Shown here: piece after piece, positions 37,477 to 47,077 of the stretch
Layout: every line of letters begins with the position of its first letter
Numbering within the stretch: position 1 is the first letter of the stretch
Source: Microvirga sp.
GTDB lineage: Bacteria; Pseudomonadota; Alphaproteobacteria; Rhizobiales; Beijerinckiaceae
Assembly (NCBI GenBank): GCA_029266525.1
Contig: JAQSWQ010000007.1
Location: 1-64,000 of the forward strand
Direction: 5' to 3'
Length of the DNA stretch: 64,000 bases
Made by a program: the position numbers and the translations under genes
Notes under the pieces: model-generated
What the model saw: only the letters and a program-made list of their open reading frames with translations
What the model was told of the DNA's origin: nothing
The model's database searches: none

Positions 37477-38349
37477 ATGGACCTCGTCAGCTTTGCCGTC
37501 CAGCTCCTGAACGGAGTGCAGTACGGGCTCGTGCTGTTCCTCGTCGCGAGCGGGCTGACGCTCGTCTTCGGCATCCTCGGCGTGATCAACCTTGCCCACG
37601 GCGCCTTCTACATGCTCGGCGCCTACCTCGCCTATTGGATCACGGCCCGCACCGGCAGCTTCTGGGCGGCGCTCGTCGGCGGCGTCGCGATCGCCTTCGT
37701 GGTCGGGCTCCTGCTCGAGGAGATCTTCGTGAAGCGCCTGTACGGGCGCGATCACCTCGCCCAGGTGCTCCTGAGCTTCGGCCTCATCCTCGTGCTCGAC
37801 GAGATCCGCCACATCCTGTTCGGCAAGGACGTGCATTCGGTGCCGGCGCCCGAGTTCCTGCGCGGCTCGATCCAACTCACGGAGGTCCTCTCCTATCCGG
37901 TCTACCGGCTCGCCATCTGCGTCTTCTGCCTCGCGGTCGCGGCGGCGATCTTCCTCGTCATCCAGAAGACCCGGATCGGGATGATCGTGCGCGCCGGAGC
38001 CGAGAACCGCGACATGACCCGCGCGCTCGGCATCCGCTTCGACGTCGTCAACCGCTACGTCTTTGCGGTCGGCATCGTGCTCGCAGCGCTCGGCGGCATC
38101 GTGGTCGCGCCGATCTCGACCGTGTTCCCGGGCATGGACAACCAGATGCTGATCCTGTCCTTCGTGGTGGTGGTGCTCGGCGGGATCGGCTCGGTCGCGG
38201 GGGCCGCGATCGGCGCGCTTCTGATCGGCGTCGCGGATTCCTTCGGGAAGGTGTTCATGCCGAACTTCTCGAGCTTCACGATCTACGTCCTGATGGCCGC
38301 CGTGCTGCTGTGGCGGCCGAACGGCATCCTCGGCCGGCGCGAGATCTGA
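37477..38349 (+). CDS. Branched-chain amino acid-type ABC permease (LivH-like)
   Basis: ASGLTLVFGILGVINLAHGAFYMLGAYLA. Confidence 0.93.
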   Translation: MDLVSFAVQLLNGVQYGLVLFLVASGLTLVFGILGVINLAHGAFYMLGAYLAYWITARTGSFWAALVGGVAIAFVVGLLLEEIFVKRLYGRDHLAQVLLSFGLILVLDEIRHILFGKDVHSVPAPEFLRGSIQLTEVLSYPVYRLAICVFCLAVAAAIFLVIQKTRIGMIVRAGAENRDMTRALGIRFDVVNRYVFAVGIVLAALGGIVVAPISTVFPGMDNQMLILSFVVVVLGGIGSVAGAAIGALLIGVADSFGKVFMPNFSSFTIYVLMAAVLLWRPNGILGRREI

Positions 38350-38350
38350 C

Positions 38351-39364
38351 GTGGCTCGGGGGGCGCTGACGAGCCGGCTCGTCGCGGTCGCGCTCGTCGC
38401 CGTCGCGGTCGCGCTGCCGTTCTTCGCCGCGACCTATTACCTTCAGCTCGCGAGCAAGGTCCTGCTGATGGGCCTGCTCGCCATGGCATTGAACCTCGTC
38501 GTCGGCTTCGGCGGGCTGGTCAGCCTCTGCCATGCGGCCTTTTTCGGCCTTGCCGGCTACGTGCTGGCGCTCACCTCGCCGCCCTACGAGGCGGCCTCGA
38601 TCTGGATCACGCTGCCGGCCGCGGTCGGCGCGGCGGCGCTCGCGGCGCTGGTCATCGGCGCGCTCTCGCTCAGGACCCGCGGCATCTATTTCATCATGGT
38701 GACCCTCGCCTTCGGCGAGATGCTGTTCTTCTTCTTCCACGACACGCGCGTCGCCGGCGGCTCCGACGGCACCTTCATCTACTTCAAGCCGTTGGTGGCG
38801 ATCGGCAGCCTGCCTCTCCTCGACCTCGAGAAGGCGCGCACCTTCTACTGGGTCGTGCTCGGGCTGACGCTCGCCGGCATCGCGCTCCTCGTCGTCATCG
38901 TGCGCTCGCCCTTCGGCCACGCGCTCGCGGCGAGCCGGGTGAACGAGCGGCGGGCACGCTCCTTGGGCTTTCCGATCTACCGCATCCGGCTTGCCGCCTT
39001 CGTCATCTCCGGCGCGCTTGCCGGACTGTCCGGCTATTTCGCCGCGGCGCAGTTCGGCTACGTCGCACCGCAGATGCTCGGCTGGCACGTCTCAGCCACC
39101 GCCCTCGTCATGGTGGTGCTCGGGGGCATGCGCACGGTCACCGGCCCGCTCCTCGGCGCCGCGATCCTGATGGGGCTCGAGGAGTTCCTGCGCGCCTCGA
39201 CCGAGCATTGGAAGCTCCTCGAGGGGCTGATCATCATCGGGCTGGTGCTCGCCTTCCCCGACGGCGTGCGCCAGCTCTTCGACATGGCGCTGAAGCCGCA
39301 CGCTTTCCCGGCGCTGCGCCGGATGCGCCGCCCGGCCGTGCCGCGGGAGGCCGGCAATGCCTGA
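38351..39364 (+). CDS. Branched-chain amino acid-type ABC permease (LivM-like)
   Basis: LLAMALNLVVGFGGLVSLCHAAFFGLAGYVLAL; GTG start. Confidence 0.93.
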   Translation: MARGALTSRLVAVALVAVAVALPFFAATYYLQLASKVLLMGLLAMALNLVVGFGGLVSLCHAAFFGLAGYVLALTSPPYEAASIWITLPAAVGAAALAALVIGALSLRTRGIYFIMVTLAFGEMLFFFFHDTRVAGGSDGTFIYFKPLVAIGSLPLLDLEKARTFYWVVLGLTLAGIALLVVIVRSPFGHALAASRVNERRARSLGFPIYRIRLAAFVISGALAGLSGYFAAAQFGYVAPQMLGWHVSATALVMVVLGGMRTVTGPLLGAAILMGLEEFLRASTEHWKLLEGLIIIGLVLAFPDGVRQLFDMALKPHAFPALRRMRRPAVPREAGNA

Positions 39365-40112
39365 GGTCGCGTTGCGCGCCGAGGGGCTCGAGAAGCGCTT
39401 CGGCGGCCTGCGTGCGGTGCGGGAGGTATCGCTCGACGTCCACATCGGCGAGATCCACGCCGTGATCGGCCCCAACGGCGCGGGCAAGTCGACCCTGATC
39501 AATCTTCTCTCGGGGGAGCTCGGAGCGACCGCGGGCTCGATCCTTCTCCGCGAGCGCCCGGTGGGTCGGCTCGGCGTGCACCACCGCGCGCTGGCCGGGA
39601 TCGGCCGCTCCTACCAGAAGACCACGATCTTCCTGCCCTTCACGGTCCTGGAGAACGTCCGGCTCGCGGCGCAGGCGCGTACCCGAGGAGGGCTACGGCT
39701 CTTCGGCTCGCCTGAGCGCGACGCGGATCTCAACGCGAACGCGCGCGCGGCCCTCGATCAGGTCGGCCTCTCGGGGCGGGCGGAGGTCGCGGCGGGCCTC
39801 CTCAGCCACGGCGAGCAGCGCCAGCTCGAGATCGCCATGGTGCTGGCGACCGAACCCAAGATCATCCTCCTCGATGAGCCCCTCGCCGGGATGGGCACAT
39901 CCGAGGCGAAGGCGATGATCGAGCTGATCCGCTCGCTGAAAGAAGGCCGTGCCGTGCTCATCGTCGAGCACGACATGGACGCGGTGTTCTCGCTCGCCGA
40001 CCGCCTCACCGTGATGGCCGACGGGCGCGTGATCGCGTCGGGGAACCCCGAGGAGGTGCGCCGCCATCCGGCCGTCCGCGCCGCCTATCTCGGCGAGGAG
40101 GGTCCGCCGTGA
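39357..40112 (+). CDS. ABC transporter ATP-binding protein (LivG-like)
   Basis: VIGPNGAGKSTLINLLSGEL; LSHGEQRQLEIAMVLATEPKIILLDEPLAGM. Confidence 0.93.
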   Translation: MPEVALRAEGLEKRFGGLRAVREVSLDVHIGEIHAVIGPNGAGKSTLINLLSGELGATAGSILLRERPVGRLGVHHRALAGIGRSYQKTTIFLPFTVLENVRLAAQARTRGGLRLFGSPERDADLNANARAALDQVGLSGRAEVAAGLLSHGEQRQLEIAMVLATEPKIILLDEPLAGMGTSEAKAMIELIRSLKEGRAVLIVEHDMDAVFSLADRLTVMADGRVIASGNPEEVRRHPAVRAAYLGEEGPP

Positions 40113-40816
40113 GCCTCCTCGCGGTCGAGAAGCTCGAGGCCTTCTATGGCCCGATCCAGGTCCTGCGCGGCATCGACCTCGCTCTTCGCCCGGGCGAGAC
40201 GCTCGCGCTGATGGGCCGCAACGGCATGGGCAAGACGACGCTGCTGCGCTCGCTCATCGGCCTCGTCGCCGATCGGCGTGGACGCATCCTGCTCGACGGC
40301 AAGGACGTGACGAGGGCGCCGCCGGAGGCGATCGCGCGCGGCGGCGTCGCGCTCGTGCCGGAGGGGCGCGGCGTCTTTGCGTCGCTCTCAGTGGTCGAGA
40401 ACCTGGTCATGGCCGCTCGGCCGGGACGCCGCGGCAAGCGGGCCTGGACCCTCGACAGGATCTTCGAGCTCTTCCCCCGCCTGCGCGAGCGCCGCCACAA
40501 CGGCGGCCATCAGCTCTCCGGCGGCGAGCAGCAGATGCTGACCATCGGTCGGGCGCTGATGACCAACCCCGATGTCATCCTCATCGACGAGGCGACCGAG
40601 GGACTTGCGCCGCTCGTCGCGGCCGAGATCTGGCGTACCATCGAGCGCATCCGAGCCGAGGGCGTCGCGACGATCATCGTCGACAAGGATTTCCGCGCCC
40701 TCTCCCGCCTCGCCGACCGTGCGGCGATCCTGTCCAAGGGCGAGATCGTCTTCGAAGGCACGCCCGGGGAGCTCGCGGCAAGGCCGGAGGTGCTGGAGCG
40801 GCATCTCGGGGTGTGA
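40109..40816 (+). CDS. ABC transporter ATP-binding protein (LivF-like)
   Basis: LMGRNGMGKTTLLRSLIG; LSGGEQQMLTIGRALMTNPDVILIDEATEGLAP. Confidence 0.93.
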   Translation: MSLLAVEKLEAFYGPIQVLRGIDLALRPGETLALMGRNGMGKTTLLRSLIGLVADRRGRILLDGKDVTRAPPEAIARGGVALVPEGRGVFASLSVVENLVMAARPGRRGKRAWTLDRIFELFPRLRERRHNGGHQLSGGEQQMLTIGRALMTNPDVILIDEATEGLAPLVAAEIWRTIERIRAEGVATIIVDKDFRALSRLADRAAILSKGEIVFEGTPGELAARPEVLERHLGV

Positions 40817-40820
40817 GCGC

Positions 40821-40947
40821 CGTCATTCCGGGGCGGTGCGAAGCGCCGAGCCCGGAACCCATGAACACAGGCCTCTCCGATCGAGCGCGGATGGCGCCAG
40901 CGGCGTTTATGGGTTCCGGGTTCTCGCTTCGCGAGCCCCGGAATGAC
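40821..40947. repeat. Nested inverted repeat between convergent livF and boxR
   Basis: cgtcattccggggc...agccccggaatgac outer arms; cccggaacccatgaacac / tttatgggttccggg inner arms. Confidence 0.75.
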
Positions 40948-40953
40948 AGCGCG

Positions 40954-41895
40954 CTAGCCCCCGCCTGCGAACAGCCGGGCCGCCGTCTCGGCGAGCTCCG
41001 CCACACACTCCTCCACCGCCCGCCCGCTCGTATCGATCTGCGCATGGGCGCGCCGATACTCCGGCTCGCGCGCCTCGAGGATCGCGATGAGGTCCTTCAT
41101 GGCCTCGCGGTTGCGGCCCATGGGGCGGAAATCGCCCTGCTCCATGACACGGCTCATGTGCTCGGCGGGCGAGGCCTTGAGCCAGACGACATGGGTCGCG
41201 GCGCGCAGGAGCGCGAAGCTATCCTCATCGGCGACGATTCCGCCGGCGGTCGCGATCACCGCGCTCTCATGGGAGCCCACGACCCTCTCCAGCGCCTCGC
41301 GCTCGTAACGCCGGAAGGTCGCCTGGCCGTAGACCTCGAACAGCATCGAGACACCCGCTCCGTGCTCGCGCTCGACGAGCTTGTCGAGCTCGATGAAGGG
41401 GCAGCCGAGCCGAGCCGCGAGCGCGGCCCCGAGCGTGGTCTTGCCGGCGCCGCGCAACCCGATCAGCGAGATGCGCCGTCGGCGCGCTCGTTGCGGGCCA
41501 TGCGCCTCGCCGGTGTCGAGGAAACGCGCGACCGCGCTGAGCTCTTCGGCCGACAGGCGCCGCAGCCGCCTGCCGAGCCGCACCTGGGCGGCATCGCTTT
41601 CGCCAAGCGGCAGAAGGTCGAACAGCGTGAGGCCGAGGCCGCGCGCCACCGCCTCGAGCACCAGCACGGTCGGATTGCCTTCGCCGCTCTCGATCTGGGC
41701 GAGGTACCGCTCCGAGGTCTGGGACAGGGACGCGAGCGTCTTGCGGGTCATGCCGCGCTTCGCGCGGGCGCGGCGCAGGATGCGGCCGATCTCCGAGAGC
41801 AGCGGAGAGCGCGCCGCGGCCGTGCCGAGCACGGGCTCGGCTTCGAGCGCCGCCTCGCGGGGCTGCAGGAGGTCGCGGTCCATCCTCGCGCTCAA
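40954..41895 (-). CDS. boxR: BoxR/BzdR-type regulator (XRE HTH plus shikimate-kinase-like domain)
   Basis: [48 protein letters not shown] plus [34 protein letters not shown]. Confidence 0.93.
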   Translation of the reverse strand: MSARMDRDLLQPREAALEAEPVLGTAAARSPLLSEIGRILRRARAKRGMTRKTLASLSQTSERYLAQIESGEGNPTVLVLEAVARGLGLTLFDLLPLGESDAAQVRLGRRLRRLSAEELSAVARFLDTGEAHGPQRARRRRISLIGLRGAGKTTLGAALAARLGCPFIELDKLVEREHGAGVSMLFEVYGQATFRRYEREALERVVGSHESAVIATAGGIVADEDSFALLRAATHVVWLKASPAEHMSRVMEQGDFRPMGRNREAMKDLIAILEAREPEYRRAHAQIDTSGRAVEECVAELAETAARLFAGGG

Positions 41896-43088
41896 TAGGT
41901 CTCGACGTGGTAGCGGCCTGAGCCGCGCATCTCGGGCTTCAGCGCCGCCCAGTCGATGCCGGCGTGGCGGCAGATATCGGCGAAGGCCTCGTCGACGCCG
42001 CTTTCCATGCCCTTAAGGCCGCAGATATAGACATGGGTGTTCGCCTCCTTGAGGAGCGAGGCCACGAACGCCTCCTCCTGGCGGAGCCGGTCCTGGACAT
42101 AGGTCTTGGGCTGCCCGGCGACCCGCGAGTAGCAGAGATGCTGGGTGAGCAGATTCGCCGGCACCTTCTGCAGCGGGCCGAAATAGGGCAGCTCCTCCGG
42201 CCGTCGCGCGCCGAAGAACAGGACGAGCTTGCCCGCGGCCTGCGGCATCGCCCGGCGGCGCCGCTCGGTGAAGGCGCGGAAGGGCGCCGAGCCGGTGCCG
42301 GTGCAGATCATGATGATGTGCGCGGCTGGGTCGTTCGGCATCAGGAAGGTCGCGCCGAACGGGCCGGTGACCTCCACTTTCGCGCCCTTCGGGAGGTCGC
42401 AGAGATAGTTCGAGCAGACGCCGCCGGGCTCGCGCTTCACGGTGAGGGAGACGTTGTTGGCGTTCGGCTTCTCGCCGTCGCGCGGGCTTGCGATCGAGAA
42501 GAGGCGCACCGCGTGCGGGGCGCCGTTGGCGCCGGTTCCGGGCGGCAGGACGCCGATGCTCTGGCCTTCCAGCACCGGAAAGGGCATCTCGCCGAAATCG
42601 AGGATGATGTGGCGGACGTCGTTCTCGGCGGCGTTGTCGGTCAGGCGGAAATTGCCCACGACCGTCGCCTTGGCCGGCTTGCCGCGGTTGTAGAGGTTGA
42701 CGGTCGGCTTCGAGGCCGAGGCCGGTGCCACGGCCTTGCCGCCGAGACCCTTGCGGGCCTCCTCGAGGATCGCCCCGACCTCGTCCTCGAGCGCCTCGAT
42801 GATCGCCCCCGCCGCTTCGTCCTGCGGCAGCTCCTCCTGGCTCGGCAACTCGCCCCAGGAGAACTGCTCCTCGAGCGTGTAAGGCCGCGACACGATTCGC
42901 CAGTTGTCGATCGCCCCGGTCGGGCAGGGCGCGATGCAGTCCATGCAGTAATTGCAGATCTCGACCTGCACGACGTAGTTGTTGTCGTCGTGCGTGACCG
43001 CATCGATCGGGCAGGTCTCCTCGCAGGTGTTGCACCGGATGCAGATCTCGGGATCGATCAGGTGCTGTTTTTTCACGGGAGCGTTCAT
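41892..43088 (-). CDS. boxA: Benzoyl-CoA 2,3-epoxidase reductase subunit BoxA
   Basis: Two 4Fe-4S motifs [24 protein letters not shown], plus a C-terminal FNR-like reductase domain; next to boxB. Confidence 0.95.
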   Translation of the reverse strand: MNAPVKKQHLIDPEICIRCNTCEETCPIDAVTHDDNNYVVQVEICNYCMDCIAPCPTGAIDNWRIVSRPYTLEEQFSWGELPSQEELPQDEAAGAIIEALEDEVGAILEEARKGLGGKAVAPASASKPTVNLYNRGKPAKATVVGNFRLTDNAAENDVRHIILDFGEMPFPVLEGQSIGVLPPGTGANGAPHAVRLFSIASPRDGEKPNANNVSLTVKREPGGVCSNYLCDLPKGAKVEVTGPFGATFLMPNDPAAHIIMICTGTGSAPFRAFTERRRRAMPQAAGKLVLFFGARRPEELPYFGPLQKVPANLLTQHLCYSRVAGQPKTYVQDRLRQEEAFVASLLKEANTHVYICGLKGMESGVDEAFADICRHAGIDWAALKPEMRGSGRYHVETY

Positions 43089-43115
43089 CGGGCTCGTCTT
43101 GCCTTAAGCCCCTCC

Positions 43116-43206
43116 ATTGTCATCACCGGGCTTGTCCCGGTGATCCCGATCCGAAGGGCGGTGTGCTTCCGATCGAGATGGCCGGGTCAAGCCCGGCCAT
43201 GACAAG
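43116..43206. repeat. Intra-operon palindromic element between boxB and boxA
   Basis: attgtcatcaccgggcttgtcccggtgatc ... gatggccgggtcaagcccggccatgaca. Confidence 0.8.
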
Positions 43207-43216
43207 CTGATGTCGA

Positions 43217-44662
43217 TCACGCCGCGATCTTCACGTACTCGAAATCGCCCGGCTTGTTGTCGATGCCGACCTTGGGCGGCGCGATCCAGCCGGCGAATTT
43301 CGCGGGCTCGGTCTCGGGCTTCATCAGCGCCTCGATGAAGTCGCCGTCCTCCTTCGAGGGCAGCCACTGGTCTTTGCCTTTCTCCCACTCCGCTTCGCCG
43401 ATGGCCTCGCCCTCGGGCGAGACCTTCACATCCCTGAACTCGCCGATGTGGCGGTGGAAGGCGACGTGCGGCAGCTCCAGGCGGAACTTGACGCCGCTCT
43501 TCTCGATGATCTTGTTCCAGCGCTCGACGCCCTTGGCGCAGTCGGCGACGTAGTCGTCGCGCAGCCGCATGTTGAGCGCGGTCAGCGCCGGCTCGTCGAC
43601 GAGCTTCACCTCGCCGTCGATGAGCTTCGAGACCGGATAGGTCGCGCTCGTCAGACGATGGTCGTCGTCGATCTTGGTCTCCTGGAAGCGGCCCTTGAGG
43701 CCTGAGTTGTAGAAGTTCGCCGCATTGGTCGAGACCTCGGAGCCGAAGAGGTCGAGCGACAGCGTGAAGTGCAGGTTCATCTTCTTCTGGATGGTCGGAA
43801 GGTCGATGACCCCGAGCGAGCGCACCCGGTCCTTGTCGTAGGGATCCTCGACGCCCGCCGCCGTCATCGCCTCGCAGGTGCGCTGCAAGGTGCGGCCGAC
43901 GCCGGTCTCGCCGACGAACATGTGATGCGCCTCCTCGGTCAGCATGAACCGGCAGGTACGCGAGAGCGGATCGAAACCCGATTGCGCGAGCGATTCGAGC
44001 TGCATCTTGCCGTCGCGGTCGGTGAAGAAGGTGAACATGAAGAAGGAAAGCCAGTCCGGCGTCGCCTCGTTGAAGGCGCCGAGCATGCGCGGCGCGTCGG
44101 CGTCGCCGGAGCGGCGGCGCAGCAGGTCGTCGGCTTCCTCGCGCCCGTCGCGGCCGAAATACTTCTGCAGGAGATAGACCATCGCCCAGAGATGGCGGCC
44201 CTCCTCGACATTGACCTGGAAGAGGTTGCGCATGTCGTAGAGCGAGGGCGCGGTCTTGCCGAGATGGCGCTGCTGCTCGACCGAAGCCGGCTCAGTGTCG
44301 CCCTGGATAACGACGAGGCGGCGCAGCATGGCGCGGTATTCACCCGGCACCTCCTGCCAGGCCGGCTCGCCGAGGTGCTCGCCGAAATTGACGTTGCGGC
44401 CTTCCTCTTGGGGAGCGAGCAGGATGCCCCAGCGGTACTCGGGCATCTTCACGTAATCGAACTTCGCCCAGCCCTTCGGATCGACCGAGACTGCGGTGCG
44501 CAAGTAGACGAGCGACTCCTGGAAACCCTCCGGCCCCATGTCGTTCCACCAGTCGAGATAGCCCGGGTGCCAGCCCTCGAGCGCCTTAAGCACCTGCCGG
44601 TCCGAGCCGAGATTGACGTTGTTCGGGATCTTGGTGGTGTAGTCGACGTTCAGGCCGTCCAT
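43217..44662 (-). CDS. boxB: Benzoyl-CoA 2,3-epoxidase oxygenase subunit BoxB
   Basis: 481 aa; DYTTKIPNNVNLGSDRQVLKALEGWHPGYLDWWNDMGP; EEGRHLWAM and EEAHHMF di-iron-type motifs. Confidence 0.95.
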   Translation of the reverse strand: MDGLNVDYTTKIPNNVNLGSDRQVLKALEGWHPGYLDWWNDMGPEGFQESLVYLRTAVSVDPKGWAKFDYVKMPEYRWGILLAPQEEGRNVNFGEHLGEPAWQEVPGEYRAMLRRLVVIQGDTEPASVEQQRHLGKTAPSLYDMRNLFQVNVEEGRHLWAMVYLLQKYFGRDGREEADDLLRRRSGDADAPRMLGAFNEATPDWLSFFMFTFFTDRDGKMQLESLAQSGFDPLSRTCRFMLTEEAHHMFVGETGVGRTLQRTCEAMTAAGVEDPYDKDRVRSLGVIDLPTIQKKMNLHFTLSLDLFGSEVSTNAANFYNSGLKGRFQETKIDDDHRLTSATYPVSKLIDGEVKLVDEPALTALNMRLRDDYVADCAKGVERWNKIIEKSGVKFRLELPHVAFHRHIGEFRDVKVSPEGEAIGEAEWEKGKDQWLPSKEDGDFIEALMKPETEPAKFAGWIAPPKVGIDNKPGDFEYVKIAA

Positions 44663-44689
44663 CGCTGCTTCCTCTCTTTTTCCGTCTCG

Positions 44690-44781
44690 GTCATCCCGGA
44701 CGGCCGCAGGCCGATCCGGGATCCATGGCGCAGGCGCCCGAGCTGGATCCCGGCTCTCCGCTTCGCTCCGGCCGGGATGAC
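44690..44781. repeat. Intra-operon palindromic element between boxC and boxB
   Basis: gtcatcccggacggccgcaggccgatccgggatcca...tggatcccggctctccgcttcgctccggccgggatgac. Confidence 0.8.
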
Positions 44782-44795
44782 TCGGGGAGCGTGGC

Positions 44796-46478
44796 CTAAA
44801 CCCTCGTCATGTCGAACGCCGCCTTCTGGCCCGTGCCGTAGCGGCTCAGCGCGCCTTCGGGCCCGACCGCGTTCGGGCGCTGGAAGATCCAGTTCTGCCA
44901 GGCGGTGAGGCGGGCGAAGATCTTCGATTCCATGGTCTCCGGCCCGCCGAAGCGAAGGTTCGCTTCCATGCCGGTGAGCGCGTCGGGCGAGAAGCTCGAG
45001 CGCTCCTCGAGGAAGACGCGGACCTCGTCCTCCCAATCGATGTCGTCGAGGGCGAAGGTGACGAGGCCGAGATCGTCGGCGTCCTTGCCTTCGAGCGGCT
45101 TGCCGACAGCGGCTTTCGCGGCCTCGACCGAATCCGGCGTGCCGAGGAAGCGCGTCTGAAGGCGCGTGAGGCCGTTCGACATCGGGTAGGGGCCGAAGCT
45201 CGCCGCGCTCAAGGTCAGCGTCGCCGGCGGGCGATTGTCGCCCTCGAACTGGCCGATCAGCATGTAGGACCGGTCGGCTGCGAAGGCCAATTCGGCGAGC
45301 GTGCCGGCAAAGCACGAGCCCGGCTCGATCACGGCGACGAGGGTGCGGGAGGTGAGGTCGACCCGCTTCAAGACGCGCTTCCACAGATGCCGGATCTCGC
45401 GCGCGAGCCAATGCTGCTGGTTCTCGTCGATGAAGCGGTCGTGCTCCATCGCGAGCGCCGGATCGCCAAGCGTCTTGAACAGCAGGATCGCGGTGCCGGG
45501 CTCGTTGAGGCGCAGACACAGGATGGCGTCGTCGAGCTCGCGGGCGGCGCGCAGCATCCAGGTCTCGGCGCCTTCCGCGACGAGCGCATCCGGATCGGCC
45601 GGCGGCGTAGCGGCGGGGCCGTGCACGGTCAGCGTCGCTACGCGGGTCTCGCGGTCGATCTCGAGCTCGACCGCCGAATAGCGTACGCGGTCAGATCCGA
45701 TCTCGCGCTTCAACGGCGTGAGCGCGATGCCCTTCAGCCCCTCGGGACGGGTCGAGCGGGCGAGGAACTCGTCGACGCGCGCCTTGACCTTCTCCTCGAC
45801 GCGCGAGCGCGGCAGGACCTCGTCGACGAGCCGCCATTCGACCGCGCGGCGGCCCTTGATGCCTTCCTCGATGGTGCAGAAGACGTCGGCGTGGTCGCGG
45901 CGGACCTTGCGCTTGTCGGTGACCCGCGTCAGCCCGCCGGTGCCGGGGAGGACGGCGAGCAGCGGCACCTCCGGAAGGGCGACGGCGGAGGAGCCGTCGT
46001 CGACGAGCATGATATGATCGGCCGCGAGCGCGAGCTCGTAGCCGCCTCCGGCCGCGGTGCCGGTCACGACGCAGATGAATTTCTGGTCCGAGAACGCGGA
46101 AGCGTCCTCGATGTAGTTTCGGGTCTCGTTGGTGAACTTGCAAAAGTTCACCTTGTGCATGTGCGAGGCGCCGGCGAGCATGCGGATATTGGCGCCGGCA
46201 CAGAAGACGCGGTCCTTGCCGGAGCGCAGCACCACCACCTTGACCTCGGGATGCTCGAAGCGCAGGCGCTGGACGGCGTCGGCAAGCTCGATATCGACCG
46301 AAAGGTCGTAGGAGTTGAGCTTGAGCGGATAGCCCTCGAACAGGCCGCCGTCCTCGTCGACGTCGAGGATGAGCTGGGCGACCTCTCCCCGGACCTCGAG
46401 CTTCCAATGGCGGTAGCGCGTCGGGTCGGTCTGGAAGTCGACGAAGCCGTTCTTCGGCACGCCGTTGCCTTCGGCCAT
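44796..46478 (-). CDS. boxC: Benzoyl-CoA-dihydrodiol lyase BoxC
   Basis: About 560 aa crotonase-superfamily protein: FQTDPTRYRHWKLEVRGEVAQLILDVDEDGGLFEGYPLKLNSYDLSVDIELADAVQRLRFEHPEVKVVVL. Confidence 0.95.
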   Translation of the reverse strand: MAEGNGVPKNGFVDFQTDPTRYRHWKLEVRGEVAQLILDVDEDGGLFEGYPLKLNSYDLSVDIELADAVQRLRFEHPEVKVVVLRSGKDRVFCAGANIRMLAGASHMHKVNFCKFTNETRNYIEDASAFSDQKFICVVTGTAAGGGYELALAADHIMLVDDGSSAVALPEVPLLAVLPGTGGLTRVTDKRKVRRDHADVFCTIEEGIKGRRAVEWRLVDEVLPRSRVEEKVKARVDEFLARSTRPEGLKGIALTPLKREIGSDRVRYSAVELEIDRETRVATLTVHGPAATPPADPDALVAEGAETWMLRAARELDDAILCLRLNEPGTAILLFKTLGDPALAMEHDRFIDENQQHWLAREIRHLWKRVLKRVDLTSRTLVAVIEPGSCFAGTLAELAFAADRSYMLIGQFEGDNRPPATLTLSAASFGPYPMSNGLTRLQTRFLGTPDSVEAAKAAVGKPLEGKDADDLGLVTFALDDIDWEDEVRVFLEERSSFSPDALTGMEANLRFGGPETMESKIFARLTAWQNWIFQRPNAVGPEGALSRYGTGQKAAFDMTRV

Positions 46479-46494
46479 CCGTTCCTCCCGATCC

Positions 46495-46541
46495 GAATTA
46501 TAGTGCAGCTTTGCGCTCGTTAGCATGAACTATAATGCATG
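46495..46541. promoter_or_regulatory. Paired BoxR-like operator upstream of boxC
   Basis: GAATTATAGTGCAGC (46495) and GAACTATAATGCATG (46527), starts 32 bp apart, immediately upstream of boxC ATG (46478). Confidence 0.7.
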
Positions 46542-47073
46542 TTCCCGGCCGAGTCCAGCCCTCGACGATGCCGCGAAGCGGCCGCAGAAGCGCCTCGGCG
46601 GTCACCGGCAAGCGTTCCGGCCTCCGCTCCGGCCTCAGCTCCGGCTCCGTCCCGGCGAGCGCCCGGCGCAGTTCCGGCAGATCGACGCCCATCAGCCCGG
46701 CGCCTGCGCCGGCGGCGAGGCACTCCCCGATCAGCTCCTCGGCTTCCGCCAAGAGCCGCCGCGCCGCGTTGGCGCGGCCCATCCTCAGCTTGAGAGCGGC
46801 GTTGGCGATCTGGATGAGGGCGCGCAGGAACCGCCGCTCGCGCGAGTTCGGCGGGCAAGCGAGCCACACCGCCTCCCAAACCTCATGCGCCTCCCAGAAG
46901 AAGCCCTCCAGGCACAGCGCCGCGCCGTAGCGATAGGGCTGGTTGCCTTCCCAGGCGGCGGCGATCACGGGCCGCCGCACGAGGGCTTTCGCAGCCTCGA
47001 GCGGCGCACGGTCGGGCTCGGTTCCTGCACCCGGCACATGGGCCCTGCGGGGCAGAGCAAGCGGCGCGCTCAC
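46498..47073 (-). CDS. DUF309 domain-containing protein
   Basis: GAALCLEGFFWEAHEVWEAVWLACP motif characteristic of DUF309. Confidence 0.85.
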   Translation of the reverse strand: MSAPLALPRRAHVPGAGTEPDRAPLEAAKALVRRPVIAAAWEGNQPYRYGAALCLEGFFWEAHEVWEAVWLACPPNSRERRFLRALIQIANAALKLRMGRANAARRLLAEAEELIGECLAAGAGAGLMGVDLPELRRALAGTEPELRPERRPERLPVTAEALLRPLRGIVEGWTRPGTCIIVHANERKAAL

Positions 47074-47077
47074 CGGG

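Noticed and set aside
36151-40816. Simple branched-chain amino acid importer annotation
   Set aside because: Family membership is clear but location, shared operator-like boxes and cluster context argue against assigning leucine/isoleucine/valine as substrate.
40954-41895. Shikimate kinase (aroK)
   Set aside because: The kinase-like fold is fused to an N-terminal XRE HTH and abuts boxA, which is the BoxR/BzdR architecture.
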